Below, one piece after another: positions 25,444 to 35,574 of a DNA stretch of 64,000 bases. The stretch spans positions 1,426,001 to 1,490,000 of the forward strand of contig JADJEE010000002.1 in the NCBI GenBank assembly GCA_016709225.1, in the 5' to 3' direction. This DNA comes from Deltaproteobacteria bacterium (GTDB lineage Bacteria; Myxococcota_A; Polyangia; Nannocystales; Nannocystaceae). Made by a program: the position numbers and the translations under genes. The notes beneath the pieces are model-generated. The model ran no database searches and was not told where the DNA came from. It saw nothing but the letters and a program-made list of their open reading frames with translations. How positions within the stretch are numbered: position 1 is the first letter of the stretch; each line of letters begins with the position of its first letter.

Positions 25444-27528
25444 TCAGGACCCCCCTTCGAGCGCGGCCGGCGAGCGAAACGCCGGCGTGTGCACGATGGC
25501 ATCGATGATGGTGGCAACGTCGTCGCCGCGCTCGGTCGCGACGCGGGCGAGCTCTTCGAGCGTGTCGCGATCGAATGTCTCGGGGGCGCGGCCGACCGCG
25601 TAGGTGAAGAGCTTCTGGGTGAGGCAGCCGACGAAGACGTCGCTCTCGACGTACAGATCTGCGAGCCCCGCAGCGCCCTCGAAGGTGCGCCCGTCGGGCA
25701 GCTCGCCGGCATTGTCGAGGTTCGGCTCGGTGCGCAGGGCCGCGACGCCGTCGTACTCCTCGAGACCGATGCCGAGCACGTCGAGCAGCGAGTGGCAGCT
25801 GGCGCAGCCGGGTTCGGAGCGGTGCATCTCGAGCTGCTCGCGCACCGAGGCGTCGTCGGCGAAGTGGATGGGGTTCACGACCAGGCCCGCGGGTGGCGGC
25901 GGCACCGGCGAGCACAACAGGCGATCCGACAGCCAACGGCCGCGACGGATCGGGCTCGAGTGCTCGGCGTCCGACTGCGCGGTCAGCCACGCACCCAGCG
26001 ACAGCAGACCGCCGCGCTCGCCGGGCGCCACCGGCACACGCCGCATGTCGTTGGTGCCGGGTGACACCGCGCCGTAGTGCAGCGCCAGGCGGTCGTTGCG
26101 GTACGCGAAGTCGGGCTTGATCAGCATCGAGGCCGGCAGCGCGTTGAACAGGAAGTCACCGAAGAACAGCTTCGACTCCGCGGTCATCGCGGCCCGCAGG
26201 TTCTCGTCGAACTGCGGGTAGATCTCGGGGCTGGGGCTGGCGTTTTGCAGGTAGCGTGTCGAGAGCCACTGCTCCGCGAAGCCGTCCTGCAGCGCGATGG
26301 CGCGGTCGTCGGCCAGCATCCAAGCGACCGCCTCGCTCAGGCCCTCGTCGGTCGCGAGCTCGCCCTTGGCTGCGGCATCGAAGAGCCGGTCGTCGGGCAT
26401 CGAGCTCCACAGGAAGTACGACAGCCGGCTGGCCAGCACGTAGTCGTCCAGCCAGCCGTCGCCGTCCTCGTCGTCGGTGGTGCGCATGCGGTAGAGGAAC
26501 TTCGGCGAGAGCATCACCGCGCGCATCACCAGACGCAGCGCATCCTCAGGGCTCTCGCCGCCGGCGACGACCTCGTCGAACAGAGCCTCGAGCCCCTCGC
26601 CCTCGCCGGTCTGCAGCGGTCGACGCCAGGCTCGAAACGCGAAGTTGCGGATGATCTGGCCGTAGCAGCTGCGCGCGGTCGGCTCGACCGGCTCGCACAC
26701 GTACACCCGCGAGCGACCAGGCCCGAACGCGGTCGCGATGCTGCGTGCGGTCAACGACGCCACGAACACGTTGTTGGTGACGTTGCCCGCCGGGTCGTTG
26801 ATGAAGTTGGTCGGGATCACACGCAGGTGGTGGGCGCCGGCGGTCAGCGCGACCGGGAAGACGTGGTCGACCGGGATGGCCCCGCTGCCGCTCACGACGG
26901 TGCCCGCCACGACCACGCCGTCGAGCTCGATCGCGACCTCGGGCGTGGGCGCGGCGCCGACCAGGCTGATGCCCGCGGTCAGCACGAGCTCCGAATCGCC
27001 GCCCGCTTCGACGTCGAGCGTGACGTCGACGGCCGCACCCGACAGCGCCCACAGGGCCCCGATCGCGTAGCCGCCCTGCACGCCGAGGGTCTCCATCGCG
27101 AAGCGCTCGCGGTAGATCGGGCGCTCGTCGACGCCGTCGGCGATCGCGTCGCGGGCCGCCGAGGCATAGCCGTCGAGCAGGGTCGACGAGATCGACAGCT
27201 GCGCGGCCATGTTGTCGAACCCGTTGGCCTCGGGGTCGGGCCCGAACGCGTCGGCGGGGCGGGTCGTGGTGCCCAGCAGGTCGCGGACCGTGTTGTTGTA
27301 CTCGAGGCGGTTGAGCCGATGCAGCGGCTGCAGCGGCTGCTCGATCGCCGCCGGCCCGCCACCGTCATCGCTGCCGCCAGCGCCGCTCGAGCCCGAGCCA
27401 TCGCTCCCGCCCAGCGTGTCGCCGTCGCCACGACCTTGGCCAGCCAAGCCCTGGTAGCAACCGCCGACCAACGCCAGCGTCGTCGTCGCCAACCAACGCA
27501 CCCGCACGCCCTTGCGATTGAGCCCCAT
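25444..27528 (-). CDS. DUF1592/DUF1588/DUF1585 cytochrome-like lipoprotein
   Basis: A 694-residue lipoprotein (signal to LVGGC) with a Gly/Ser linker. Domains in order: DUF1587-like LHRLNRLEYNNTVRDLLG (about 70-88), a carbohydrate-binding-like middle, DUF1595 (YGQIIRNFAFRAWRRPLQ), DUF1592 (AVMLSPKFLYRMRTTDDED to LSYFLWSSMPDD), DUF1588 (VAPGERGGLLSLGAWLT) with a heme-type Cys-x-x-Cys-His in GCASCHSLLDVLGIGLEEYD, and DUF1585 at the end (CLTQKLFTYAVGR). It is paired with the Tat-exported DUF1552 protein, probably as one transcript. Confidence 0.93.
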   Translation of the reverse strand: MGLNRKGVRVRWLATTTLALVGGCYQGLAGQGRGDGDTLGGSDGSGSSGAGGSDDGGGPAAIEQPLQPLHRLNRLEYNNTVRDLLGTTTRPADAFGPDPEANGFDNMAAQLSISSTLLDGYASAARDAIADGVDERPIYRERFAMETLGVQGGYAIGALWALSGAAVDVTLDVEAGGDSELVLTAGISLVGAAPTPEVAIELDGVVVAGTVVSGSGAIPVDHVFPVALTAGAHHLRVIPTNFINDPAGNVTNNVFVASLTARSIATAFGPGRSRVYVCEPVEPTARSCYGQIIRNFAFRAWRRPLQTGEGEGLEALFDEVVAGGESPEDALRLVMRAVMLSPKFLYRMRTTDDEDGDGWLDDYVLASRLSYFLWSSMPDDRLFDAAAKGELATDEGLSEAVAWMLADDRAIALQDGFAEQWLSTRYLQNASPSPEIYPQFDENLRAAMTAESKLFFGDFLFNALPASMLIKPDFAYRNDRLALHYGAVSPGTNDMRRVPVAPGERGGLLSLGAWLTAQSDAEHSSPIRRGRWLSDRLLCSPVPPPPAGLVVNPIHFADDASVREQLEMHRSEPGCASCHSLLDVLGIGLEEYDGVAALRTEPNLDNAGELPDGRTFEGAAGLADLYVESDVFVGCLTQKLFTYAVGRAPETFDRDTLEELARVATERGDDVATIIDAIVHTPAFRSPAALEGGS

Positions 27529-27651
27529 CCCACCGCCAGGATAGGCGGTGGTCGGCGCGCGCGTCCGGCGGGCGCCTACCGCATTCGCTGTAGCGCGGCG
27601 CGATCGATCCCGGTGCGCGCGGATCCGGCGGCTGTCAATTCCAACACGCGA

Positions 27652-28890
27652 TCACTCGTGGCGCAGCGCCTCGATGGGCTGCAATCGCGCCGCGCGTAGG
27701 GCCGGATACAGGCCCGACACCAGGCCCACCGCGAGCGAAACCCCGGTCGAGAGCACGATGGTCGACGCCGTGACCACCGTCGGCCAGTCGGCCCACGCCG
27801 CGACCACGTCGGCGATGCCGATGCCCAGGCCCACGCCGGCTGCGCCCCCGAGTAGCGACAGCGAGAACGCCGTGAGTAGGAACTGCAGCCCGATGTCGCG
27901 ACGGCGCGCCCCGACCGCGCGACGGATACCGATCGCGCGGGTCTGCTCCAACACCGAGGCCAGCATGATGTTCATGATGCCGATGCCACCGACCAGCAGC
28001 GAGATGCCGGCGATGCAGCCCATCACGAGATCGAACAGGCGCTGGGTCTCGCGGCTCTGCTCGAGCAGCTGCTGCGGCACCACCACCTCGAAATCGTCGG
28101 CGCCGCCGTGCAGGCGCTCGACCAGACCGGCCACCACCGCCGCCACTGCGAGCGGATCGGCATCGGGCAGCGTGCGCACCGTGATCTCCGCCAGCGGATC
28201 CTCGAGGGGGTCGTGGTCGAACTTGCGCTGCGCGGTCGACAGCGGCACGAGGATCTCGCGCGCCCGCGAGGCCACCGCGACGCCCTCGATGCGCTCGTCG
28301 TCGTCGCCCTCGGGCGCGAGCACACCGACCACCTCGAGCCACACGTCGTTGACCTTGACCGCCTGCCCGAGCGCCTCGGCCGCGCCGAACAGCTCGCGCC
28401 GGGTCGCCGATCCGAGCAGGCACACCTGCGCGTGGGTGCGTTCGTCGATCGCGTCGAGCATTCGCCCCTGCGCCAGCGTCAACGCCGTGAGGTGGGCGTG
28501 GGCCGGGGTCACGCCGTAGACCTTGGCCTCGGTCTTCCCCGTGTGCGAGAGGATCTTGTAGGCGTCGATCTCGACCCGCGGCGCCGCGAGATCGATCTGC
28601 GGCACCGCCTCCTCGATGGCATCGACGTCGCGCAGCGAGAGCCCGGTCGACTTCTTGCGGATCTCGACCAGCTCGTCCTTCTCCAACGACTTGGCGCGCA
28701 CCAACACATTGCGCACGCCCATGCGCTCGATGAGGCCCAGTGCACGTCGCTGAGCACCGGCGCCGATCGACAGCATCGCGATCACGGCACCGACGCCGAA
28801 CATCATGCCGAGCATGGTCAGCGCCGAGCGCAGCTTGTGGCCGCTCAAGGTCTCGAGCGAGGCCGCGAGCGCATCGGTCATGCGCATCAT
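27652..28890 (-). CDS. MacB-like ABC transporter permease
   Basis: A 412-residue permease of the MacB/FtsX type. It has a first helix in LRSALTMLGMMFGVGAVIAMLSIGAG, a large periplasmic domain of about 220 residues, then three helices (GCIAGISLLVGGIGIMNIMLASVL, FLLTAFSLSLLGGAAGVGLGI, VVTASTIVLSTGVSLAVGLVSG). The signature RAIGIRRAVGARRRDI and the end PALRAARLQPIEALRHE are standard. It is the last gene of the efflux operon, with its ATG overlapping the adaptor stop (ATGA). Partner is the ATPase encoded at 32492-33223. Confidence 0.93.
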   Translation of the reverse strand: MMRMTDALAASLETLSGHKLRSALTMLGMMFGVGAVIAMLSIGAGAQRRALGLIERMGVRNVLVRAKSLEKDELVEIRKKSTGLSLRDVDAIEEAVPQIDLAAPRVEIDAYKILSHTGKTEAKVYGVTPAHAHLTALTLAQGRMLDAIDERTHAQVCLLGSATRRELFGAAEALGQAVKVNDVWLEVVGVLAPEGDDDERIEGVAVASRAREILVPLSTAQRKFDHDPLEDPLAEITVRTLPDADPLAVAAVVAGLVERLHGGADDFEVVVPQQLLEQSRETQRLFDLVMGCIAGISLLVGGIGIMNIMLASVLEQTRAIGIRRAVGARRRDIGLQFLLTAFSLSLLGGAAGVGLGIGIADVVAAWADWPTVVTASTIVLSTGVSLAVGLVSGLYPALRAARLQPIEALRHE

Positions 28891-30131
28891 CGCGAACCCT
28901 CCTGCGCCGCGCCGCGGGCGGCCGCGGCGGCGTTGCTCTGCTCGGGGTCGCGCAAGGCGACCTCGTCGCCGGGCTCGAGCCCGGCTTCGAGCACGACCCG
29001 GCCCGGGCTGGCCTGGCCCAGCGCGACCTCGACCTGCAGGAACTCGTCGCCGCGACGGCGGAACACCACGTGTCGGCCGTCGCGCTCGAAGACCGCCTGC
29101 CGCGGCACCACGATCGCGTCGGCCTGCTCGACGAAGATGGTGGCGTGCACGCGCTGGCCCACGCGCATGACCGCGAGGTCGGGCTCGGCCACCGCCAGCT
29201 CCACGCCGAAGTAGTGCACCGGCACCTCGGGGTTGCGCGGCTGCGCGAGGGTGTCGATGTGCTTCACCTTCGCTTCGAAGGCGCGCTCGGGGTGCGCGTC
29301 GACCACAAGCTCGGCGCCGAGCTGCTCGACGACGTTGCCGGCATCGGCCTCGAGCACGAACACGTCGGCTTGCATGGCGGCGACGAGCGGCAGCTCGGCG
29401 AGCTTCTGTCCGCCCCACACGGTATCGCCGACACGCACAGTCTCGCCGCGCCAGCCCCGTTCGAGCACGACCACGCCGTCGTGGGGCGCGGTGACCTCGA
29501 GGCGTGCGAGCCGCTCCTGCGCGTGTTCGACCTCGCGGCCGTGTTGCTCGCGAGCGATCTCGTGCAGCGCCCGCTGCCGCGCACTGACCTTGCGCTCGAC
29601 CCCCTGCACGCGCGCGGCGTGGCCGGCCTTGGCCTGCGCGAGCTCGAGGTCGATGCTGTCCTCGGCCACGTCGATGCGCGAGAAGATGGTCGTGTCGGTG
29701 GTTTGGAAGGTCTTGGCGACCTCTGCCTCGCGCTTGGCGACCGTCGCGGCACGCTCGCGCTTGCTCTGGGTGGCCTTGCCCTGCACGCCGACCTTGCCGA
29801 TCTGCCGCTCGGCAGTCGCGAGGTCGTCGCGGCTGTCGGCCAGCATGCGGCGGGCGTCGGAGGCATCGAAGCGCACCACCACGTCGCCCTTCTTCACGTG
29901 CGCGCCGTCGTCGACGATCCACGCGATCTTCAGCGGGCCGTCGGCGTCTGCGGGCGCGGCCACCTGCGTGGCCTCGACCGGTCGCAGCACGCCGTCGGCG
30001 CGGACCTTGCGGACGAAGCTCTGGCGCGGCTCGACCACCACGGTCGGGACCTGCTCGACGACCGCAGCTTCGAGTCGCCCGCACGCGACCAACGCGAGCA
30101 GCCACGGCGATGCGATGCGGACCGCGATCAC
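28887..30131 (-). CDS. HlyD-type periplasmic adaptor (third of three)
   Basis: A 414-residue protein from a GTG that overlaps the preceding gene's stop. The signal ends in LVAC, so it is probably a lipoprotein. A biotinyl-lipoyl half-motif (DGPLKIAWIVDDGAHVKKGDVVVRFD), a long coiled-coil of Lys/Arg/Glu/Ala heptads (about residues 100-215), the returning half ARLEVTAPHDGVVVLERGWRGETVRVGDTVWGG and beta-barrel segments follow. This is a MacA/HlyD-family adaptor that bridges the inner-membrane ABC complex to an outer-membrane exit duct. Three different such genes lie side by side here. Confidence 0.88.
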   Translation of the reverse strand: MIAVRIASPWLLALVACGRLEAAVVEQVPTVVVEPRQSFVRKVRADGVLRPVEATQVAAPADADGPLKIAWIVDDGAHVKKGDVVVRFDASDARRMLADSRDDLATAERQIGKVGVQGKATQSKRERAATVAKREAEVAKTFQTTDTTIFSRIDVAEDSIDLELAQAKAGHAARVQGVERKVSARQRALHEIAREQHGREVEHAQERLARLEVTAPHDGVVVLERGWRGETVRVGDTVWGGQKLAELPLVAAMQADVFVLEADAGNVVEQLGAELVVDAHPERAFEAKVKHIDTLAQPRNPEVPVHYFGVELAVAEPDLAVMRVGQRVHATIFVEQADAIVVPRQAVFERDGRHVVFRRRGDEFLQVEVALGQASPGRVVLEAGLEPGDEVALRDPEQSNAAAAARGAAQEGSR

Positions 30132-31312
30132 GGCGGCTCCCCGGGCTCGGCGAGCAGGTGGTCGCCCTCGTCGAGACCGCGCTCGACCACCACGCGCTCG
30201 CGGCTGCGTGCGCCGAGCTCGACGTCGACGCGAACGTCACCCGTCGCGGTGCTGCGCACGACGTGGGCGCCGTCGGCATCGATGGTCACTGCCGACAGCG
30301 GCACCAGTAGTGCCTCGTCCACGCGCTGGATCTCGATGTCGCCGCGGAAGCGCATGCCTGGCCGCAGGCGCAGGCCCTCGGCGTCCGACAGCGCAATCTC
30401 GACGCGTGCGACCTTGAGCGGACTCTGCGGTGAGGCCACGCCGACTACGTGGGAGATCTCGGCGATGGTGCCCGCGATCTCGGCGTCGCTGCTGGCGTCG
30501 AGGCGCAGCGCGACGGCCTGGCCGAGCGCGACCCGGCCGAGGTCGACCTCGTCGATCTCACCGTCGCCGGTCATCTTCGCCAGCGAGACCACCTGGATCA
30601 CCGTCTCGGCCCGCCATGCGTTGTCGCCCGGCTTCTTCTTGTGACCCTCCCAGTCGGTCTGGTGGATCACCGTGCCGCGTCGGCGCGCGCGCACGGCCAT
30701 GCCCTCGATCGCGGCGCGGATCTGCTGCACGCGCCCCTCGGCGCGGTCCCGCTTGCCGCGCCACGCCTCGATCTCCGCGGCGTCGCGGCGCGCCGCTGCG
30801 GCGGCCTTCTTGCCCAGGTACTCGACGTTGTTCCGCGCCAGCACGAGATCGAGACGGGCCTTCTCCAGCTCGATGACGGCGGTGATCCCCGGCGGCGCGT
30901 CGGCCTTCACCTTGGCCTTGCGCAGCGCGGCCTCGGCCTCGGCGATCGCGAGCTGCTCGTCGTGGCGAGCGACCCGCGACGACGATTGCTTCAGCTCGAG
31001 CTGTGTCGCGGCCGAGTCACGCTCTGCGATCTTCTCCTCCAGCTTTCGCTCGAGCTCGCTGGCGTCGAACGCAAGCACGGGCGCGCCCTCGGCGACCTCC
31101 TCGCCCTCGGGCGCCATCATCTGGATCTGGAAGTTCCACATCTCCGGCACCGGCGGCGGGCCCAGGTGATCGGAGTCGACCGCCCGCAGCGTCCCTGCGA
31201 CATCGACGGTCACCACCAAGGTGCCGCGCTCGACCACCACCGTGCTCGACTCCGCCGACGCCGGCGCGCACGCCAGCGCGGCGGCGCACGCCAAGCACGC
31301 GCGTCGCATCAT
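30128..31312 (-). CDS. HlyD-type periplasmic adaptor (second of three)
   Basis: A 394-residue exported adaptor with tandem Met start codons; the first overlaps the upstream stop (ATGA). The signal is MMRRACLACAAALACAPASA. Lipoyl half MMAPEGEEVAEGAPVLAFDASE, a coiled-coil hairpin of about 130 residues, returning half GMAVRARRRGTVIHQTDWEG, and MFP-type barrel segments (MRFRGDIEIQRVDEALLVPLSAVTID) follow. Divergent from its two neighbours in sequence, so not a recent duplicate. No outer-membrane TolC-like gene lies in the window. Confidence 0.88.
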   Translation of the reverse strand: MMRRACLACAAALACAPASAESSTVVVERGTLVVTVDVAGTLRAVDSDHLGPPPVPEMWNFQIQMMAPEGEEVAEGAPVLAFDASELERKLEEKIAERDSAATQLELKQSSSRVARHDEQLAIAEAEAALRKAKVKADAPPGITAVIELEKARLDLVLARNNVEYLGKKAAAAARRDAAEIEAWRGKRDRAEGRVQQIRAAIEGMAVRARRRGTVIHQTDWEGHKKKPGDNAWRAETVIQVVSLAKMTGDGEIDEVDLGRVALGQAVALRLDASSDAEIAGTIAEISHVVGVASPQSPLKVARVEIALSDAEGLRLRPGMRFRGDIEIQRVDEALLVPLSAVTIDADGAHVVRSTATGDVRVDVELGARSRERVVVERGLDEGDHLLAEPGEPP

Positions 31313-32491
31313 CGGCCACCCTCCGTGACGCGCAGGCGATCGCCGGCGCGCACGCCTTCGAGGACCTCGCAACGCTGCGCATCGCAGGCCCCGAGCTGCA
31401 GCCCGACCACACTGCCGTCGTCGCGTTGCGCGGTGACGGGCCACCTCGCAGCGTCGAGTGCGCCCCGCGGCACCACGACCACGTCGTCGTGCGTGGGCCC
31501 GATGATCTCCGCCCGCACCGACAAGCCCGGTCGCAGCTCGCTCACGGCGGCGACGGGCTCGAGCGTGATGACGACGTCGAAGTGGCGACGCGTCGAGTCG
31601 CGCGCGACCGTCTGCGCGACCTCGGACACCGACACGACATGGCCCACCAGCAGCGTCGACGGATAGGCATCGACGGTGCAGCGCGCCGTCATCCCGGGCA
31701 TGACGCGTCCATCGTCGACGTCGTCGAGACGCGCCTTGACGACCAGCTGCGAGAGATCCGGCAGCCGCACGACCTCCATCCCTGGCCACACGTTGTCGCC
31801 GACCTGCAGCTTGCGCCCCTCCCACGGGTGCCGACCCACCAGCACGATGCCGTCGCGGGAGGCGTGCAGCTCGAGCGACTCCAGCTGCGCCCGTGCGGCC
31901 TCGAGCTTGCGTTCGGCCTTGCTGAGCGCGAGCAGCTTCACCTCGGCCTCGAGCGCGCCGGCCTTCGAGGTGACACGCAGCTCATTGGCGGCGTCGACGG
32001 TGGCCGCCCTCGTACGCGCGACCGCCAGCGCATACTTCTCGAACTCGCGCCGCGACAGCAGCTCGGCCGGGGTCGTGCCGTCGACCTCGGCCTTCTCGAA
32101 CTCGGTGTCGCTCTTGGCCGCGGCGAAGGCCTTGTCGAAGCGCTCGACGTCGGTCTTGGCGTCGTGCTCGAGGATCGCGCTGCCGGCCTCGACGACCGCG
32201 AGCTCGAGCTCGCGGATGCGGTTGGCGACCGCGACGTTGTCGAAGCCGACCACGCGATCGCCCTCGTGCACCACCGCGCCGTCCTCGGCCAGCCAACGGA
32301 TGGACAGCTGCCAGTCTTCGGTGGTGGGCCCCGAGAGCGACTCGGAGCTCGCGGCATCGATCTCGCCGGTGATCCACAGGCCGGTCGCGATCGACCCCCG
32401 CTCGACCACCACGATCGGATGCGCATCGGGTTCTGCGCCGTCGGCGGCCGTACACGCCGCGAGCATCGAGGCCAGTACGATCGCGCGACGC

Positions 32492-32499
<8 letters not shown>
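31309..32499 (-). CDS. HlyD-type periplasmic adaptor lipoprotein (first of three)
   Basis: A 396-residue lipoprotein, MPERRAIVLASMLAAC, with a strong ribosome site (GGAGGTG) before its ATG. It begins 7 nt inside the end of the ATPase gene, so translation is coupled. Lipoyl half IRWLAEDGAVVHEGDRVVGFD, a coiled-coil (about residues 85-200), the return half LELHASRDGIVLVGRHPWEGRKLQVGDNVWPG, and the barrel with LRPGLSVRAEIIGPTHDDVVVVPRGALD are visible. It belongs to the MacA/HlyD family. Confidence 0.88.
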
Positions 32500-33223
<724 letters not shown>

Positions 33224-33421
33224 GGACCTCGCGCCTTCGTCCCCGTGCCGGCGCGATTGTCCACCCGGACCGGCGTCCGTCACAATGGCGCCGCGCGCGG
33301 GTGGACGCGGCCGCCTGCGGGTGCACGAAGGTCGCAGGCGATCGGTTCCCGCCGGGTCGACGATCCTCCGGCCGCCGTCATGGTCGGCCGCCCACCGTTC
33401 CGGCGGCCCTGCGCCGTCGCG

Positions 33422-33438
33422 TGTGACGGCCTGTCACA
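33422..33438. promoter_or_regulatory. Inverted repeat upstream of the sigma factor gene
   Basis: TGTGAC and GTCACA are separated by 5 nt and lie 36 nt before the sigma-factor ATG at 33475. A second GTCACAAT lies at 33279-33286, near the ATPase gene. A regulator site is possible in this divergent 251-nt intergenic region; the factor is unknown. It resembles a CRP/FNR half-site pair, but with a spacing of 7 instead of 6. Confidence 0.35.
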
Positions 33439-33474
33439 ATCCCTCGCGCGGCGGTGTTCCATCGCCCAACCGCG

Positions 33475-34023
33475 ATGGACCCTCGGTCCCCTCCCCCTGA
33501 CCCGATCTCGCTGCCCGCGGGCTTCCGGGCCTGCTTCGTGCGGCATTACCCGGCCGTGCTGCGCCTGTCGACACAGCTGATGCGCGAGCTCGGTGAGGCG
33601 CAGGACCTCGCGCAGGAGGTCTTCGTCAGCCTGTCGCGGCAGACCCTCGAGCTCGACGACGCAGCGGTCCGGGCGTGGCTGCTGCGGGTGACGCTCAATC
33701 GCGGGCTCAACGCGCTGCGTGCCCACCGTCGTCGCGTCGAGCGTGAGCGACATGCGCCCGAGATCAACGGCATCGACGACGCGGAGTCGTTGCTCGAGCG
33801 CCGTCGCGCCCGCGACCGGGTACGCACCACGCTCGCGGCCCTCGACCCGCGGGCCGCCAAGCTGCTGATGCTGCGCCAGCTCGGCATGAGCTACGCGGAG
33901 CTCGCAGCGATCGTCGATGTCGCGCCGAGCTCGGTCGGGACGCTGCTGCTGCGGGCGCAGCGGGCGTTCGCAGCGATCTACGACCAACGCTTCGGCACCA
34001 CGCGCGCGGAGGGTGAACCATGA
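33475..34023 (+). CDS. ECF-type RNA polymerase sigma factor
   Basis: A 182-residue sigma-70 family protein with region 2 (AVLRLSTQLMRELGEAQDLAQEVFVSLSRQ) and region 4 (RAAKLLMLRQLGMSYAELAAIVDVAPSSVGTLLLRAQRAF) and nothing else, as in ECF sigma factors. It directs transcription of a regulon not visible here. The start may be the ATG at 33475 or a GTG at 33454. Its stop overlaps the anti-sigma start (ATGA). Confidence 0.9.
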   Translation: MDPRSPPPDPISLPAGFRACFVRHYPAVLRLSTQLMRELGEAQDLAQEVFVSLSRQTLELDDAAVRAWLLRVTLNRGLNALRAHRRRVERERHAPEINGIDDAESLLERRRARDRVRTTLAALDPRAAKLLMLRQLGMSYAELAAIVDVAPSSVGTLLLRAQRAFAAIYDQRFGTTRAEGEP

Positions 34024-35549
34024 ACGATGACGACGCGGGGCGGCTGCGCGCCTACCTGGACCACGAGCTCGACACCGGTGCGCGGGCGCAGCTCGAGCGC
34101 GAGCTCGCGTGCTCTGCCCAGCTGCGCGCCGAGCTGGCGGCGATCGAGGCCCTGGACCGAGAGCTGAGTCTGCGGCTGCACCTCGATGCGCCCGCGCCTG
34201 ATCTGCACGCTGCATGGCGGGCAGTCGCACGACGCCATCCCACCGAGCCAGAGCGCCGCTGGCCGCGTTGGGCGGCAATGGCCGCGGCCGCCGTGATGGC
34301 GCTGGGCGTCGGCGCGATGGCCACCGGTGGCCATGCGCAGTCGGGGCGTCGGACCACGGATGCGCGCGAGAGCATCGAAATCGGGGACCACGCCACGGCC
34401 GTCGCGGAGGCCGGCAGTGCGATCGCGTGGGACATCGACGACGACGGCGACGTGCGTGTCCGACAATCCGCGGGTGCGGTGTTCTATCGGGTCGACCGCG
34501 GCGATGCGTTCGTCGTCGAGACGCCCGCCGGCCACGTGAGCGTGGCGGGCACCTGTTTCACCGTGGAGGTCCTCCCCTTGTCGAGCAAGCTGAAACATCT
34601 GGGTAGCGCCGGCGCCGGCGCGATCGTCTCCGCTGGCGTGTTCCTGAGCGTTCAGGAGGGCCAGGTCGTGCTCGCCAACGATCGCGGCTCGATCGAGCTC
34701 GCCGCCGGCGAGTCGGCGCATGCGTGGGGCGACCGCGCACCGCTGCTCGACGACGAGGCCAGCGATGGGTCGGGCGGTGCCATCGCGCAGAACACCGCCT
34801 CGACCCACGGCCCCAACGCGAGCCCCTACGCGTCGCTCGTGCGCGAGAACGCGGAGCAGCGCCGAGCACTGCGCGCGCTCGAGGAAGAGCTCGATGCGGT
34901 GCGGGACTCCGCGGGTGGCGGCGAGGCCAGCGTCGACGAGCAAGGTGGCCCCGAGGCTCGTCGCGCCGCCGCCAAGGACTGCGCCGAGCAGGGCAGCTGC
35001 GCGCCTCACCTCTGGACCGATCCATCGCACGACGATCTGGTGGAGCTGGCGCGCTGTGGACGTCTGTTGTTCGACACGCCCGAGTTCGTGTTCTCGGACC
35101 ATACCTTGCCCGACGGCGCCATGATCGAAGCCGCCGGCCTCTCGGAGGGCGACGCAGCGCGCTTCTCCGCCGCCGCGAGCGGCCTGCGTGACGATGTCGC
35201 GCGACGACTGCGGGGCTTGGTCGCCGAACTCGAGCTCCCTCCCGAGCTGGTCGATCGGCTGTCCCTGCCGCAGCTCTACGCGGTGCTCGACGCGGTGGTC
35301 GATGAAGGTCTACGCGCCGACGTGCGACGGCGCGTGGCCGCCGAGCGTGCCGGCCTCGCGACCGCGCCGACCGAGCAGAGCGCGGGCGAGCGCGTGCTAC
35401 GACTGCAGTTCGAGCTCGGTACCGAGTTCGAGTCACGGCTCGCCGCCGAGCTCGGTGCCGAGGCGGCGCACGAGATCCGCGGCGCCAATCAAGGTTGGCC
35501 CAACAAGACCAGCCTCGGCGGAGGCGACTGCGCCGACGCGGCGCCCTGA
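34020..35549 (+). CDS. FecR-like anti-sigma factor, membrane-anchored
   Basis: A 509-residue protein coupled to the sigma gene by a 4-nt overlap. The N-terminal 80 residues look like a zinc-finger-less anti-sigma domain (RLRAYLDHELDTGARAQLER). One membrane helix (WAAMAAAAVMALGVGAMATG, about residues 80-100) is followed by a FecR-like periplasmic domain (SAGAVFYRVDRGDAFVVETPAGHVSVAGTCFTVEV and GVFLSVQEGQVVLANDRGSIELAAGE). A coiled-coil (about 278-300) and an all-helical C-terminus of about 190 residues follow. It probably holds the sigma factor until an outside signal releases it. Confidence 0.85.
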   Translation: MNDDDAGRLRAYLDHELDTGARAQLERELACSAQLRAELAAIEALDRELSLRLHLDAPAPDLHAAWRAVARRHPTEPERRWPRWAAMAAAAVMALGVGAMATGGHAQSGRRTTDARESIEIGDHATAVAEAGSAIAWDIDDDGDVRVRQSAGAVFYRVDRGDAFVVETPAGHVSVAGTCFTVEVLPLSSKLKHLGSAGAGAIVSAGVFLSVQEGQVVLANDRGSIELAAGESAHAWGDRAPLLDDEASDGSGGAIAQNTASTHGPNASPYASLVRENAEQRRALRALEEELDAVRDSAGGGEASVDEQGGPEARRAAAKDCAEQGSCAPHLWTDPSHDDLVELARCGRLLFDTPEFVFSDHTLPDGAMIEAAGLSEGDAARFSAAASGLRDDVARRLRGLVAELELPPELVDRLSLPQLYAVLDAVVDEGLRADVRRRVAAERAGLATAPTEQSAGERVLRLQFELGTEFESRLAAELGAEAAHEIRGANQGWPNKTSLGGGDCADAAP

Positions 35550-35574
35550 AGCGGCCCGCGCCCACGTGCCAGAG

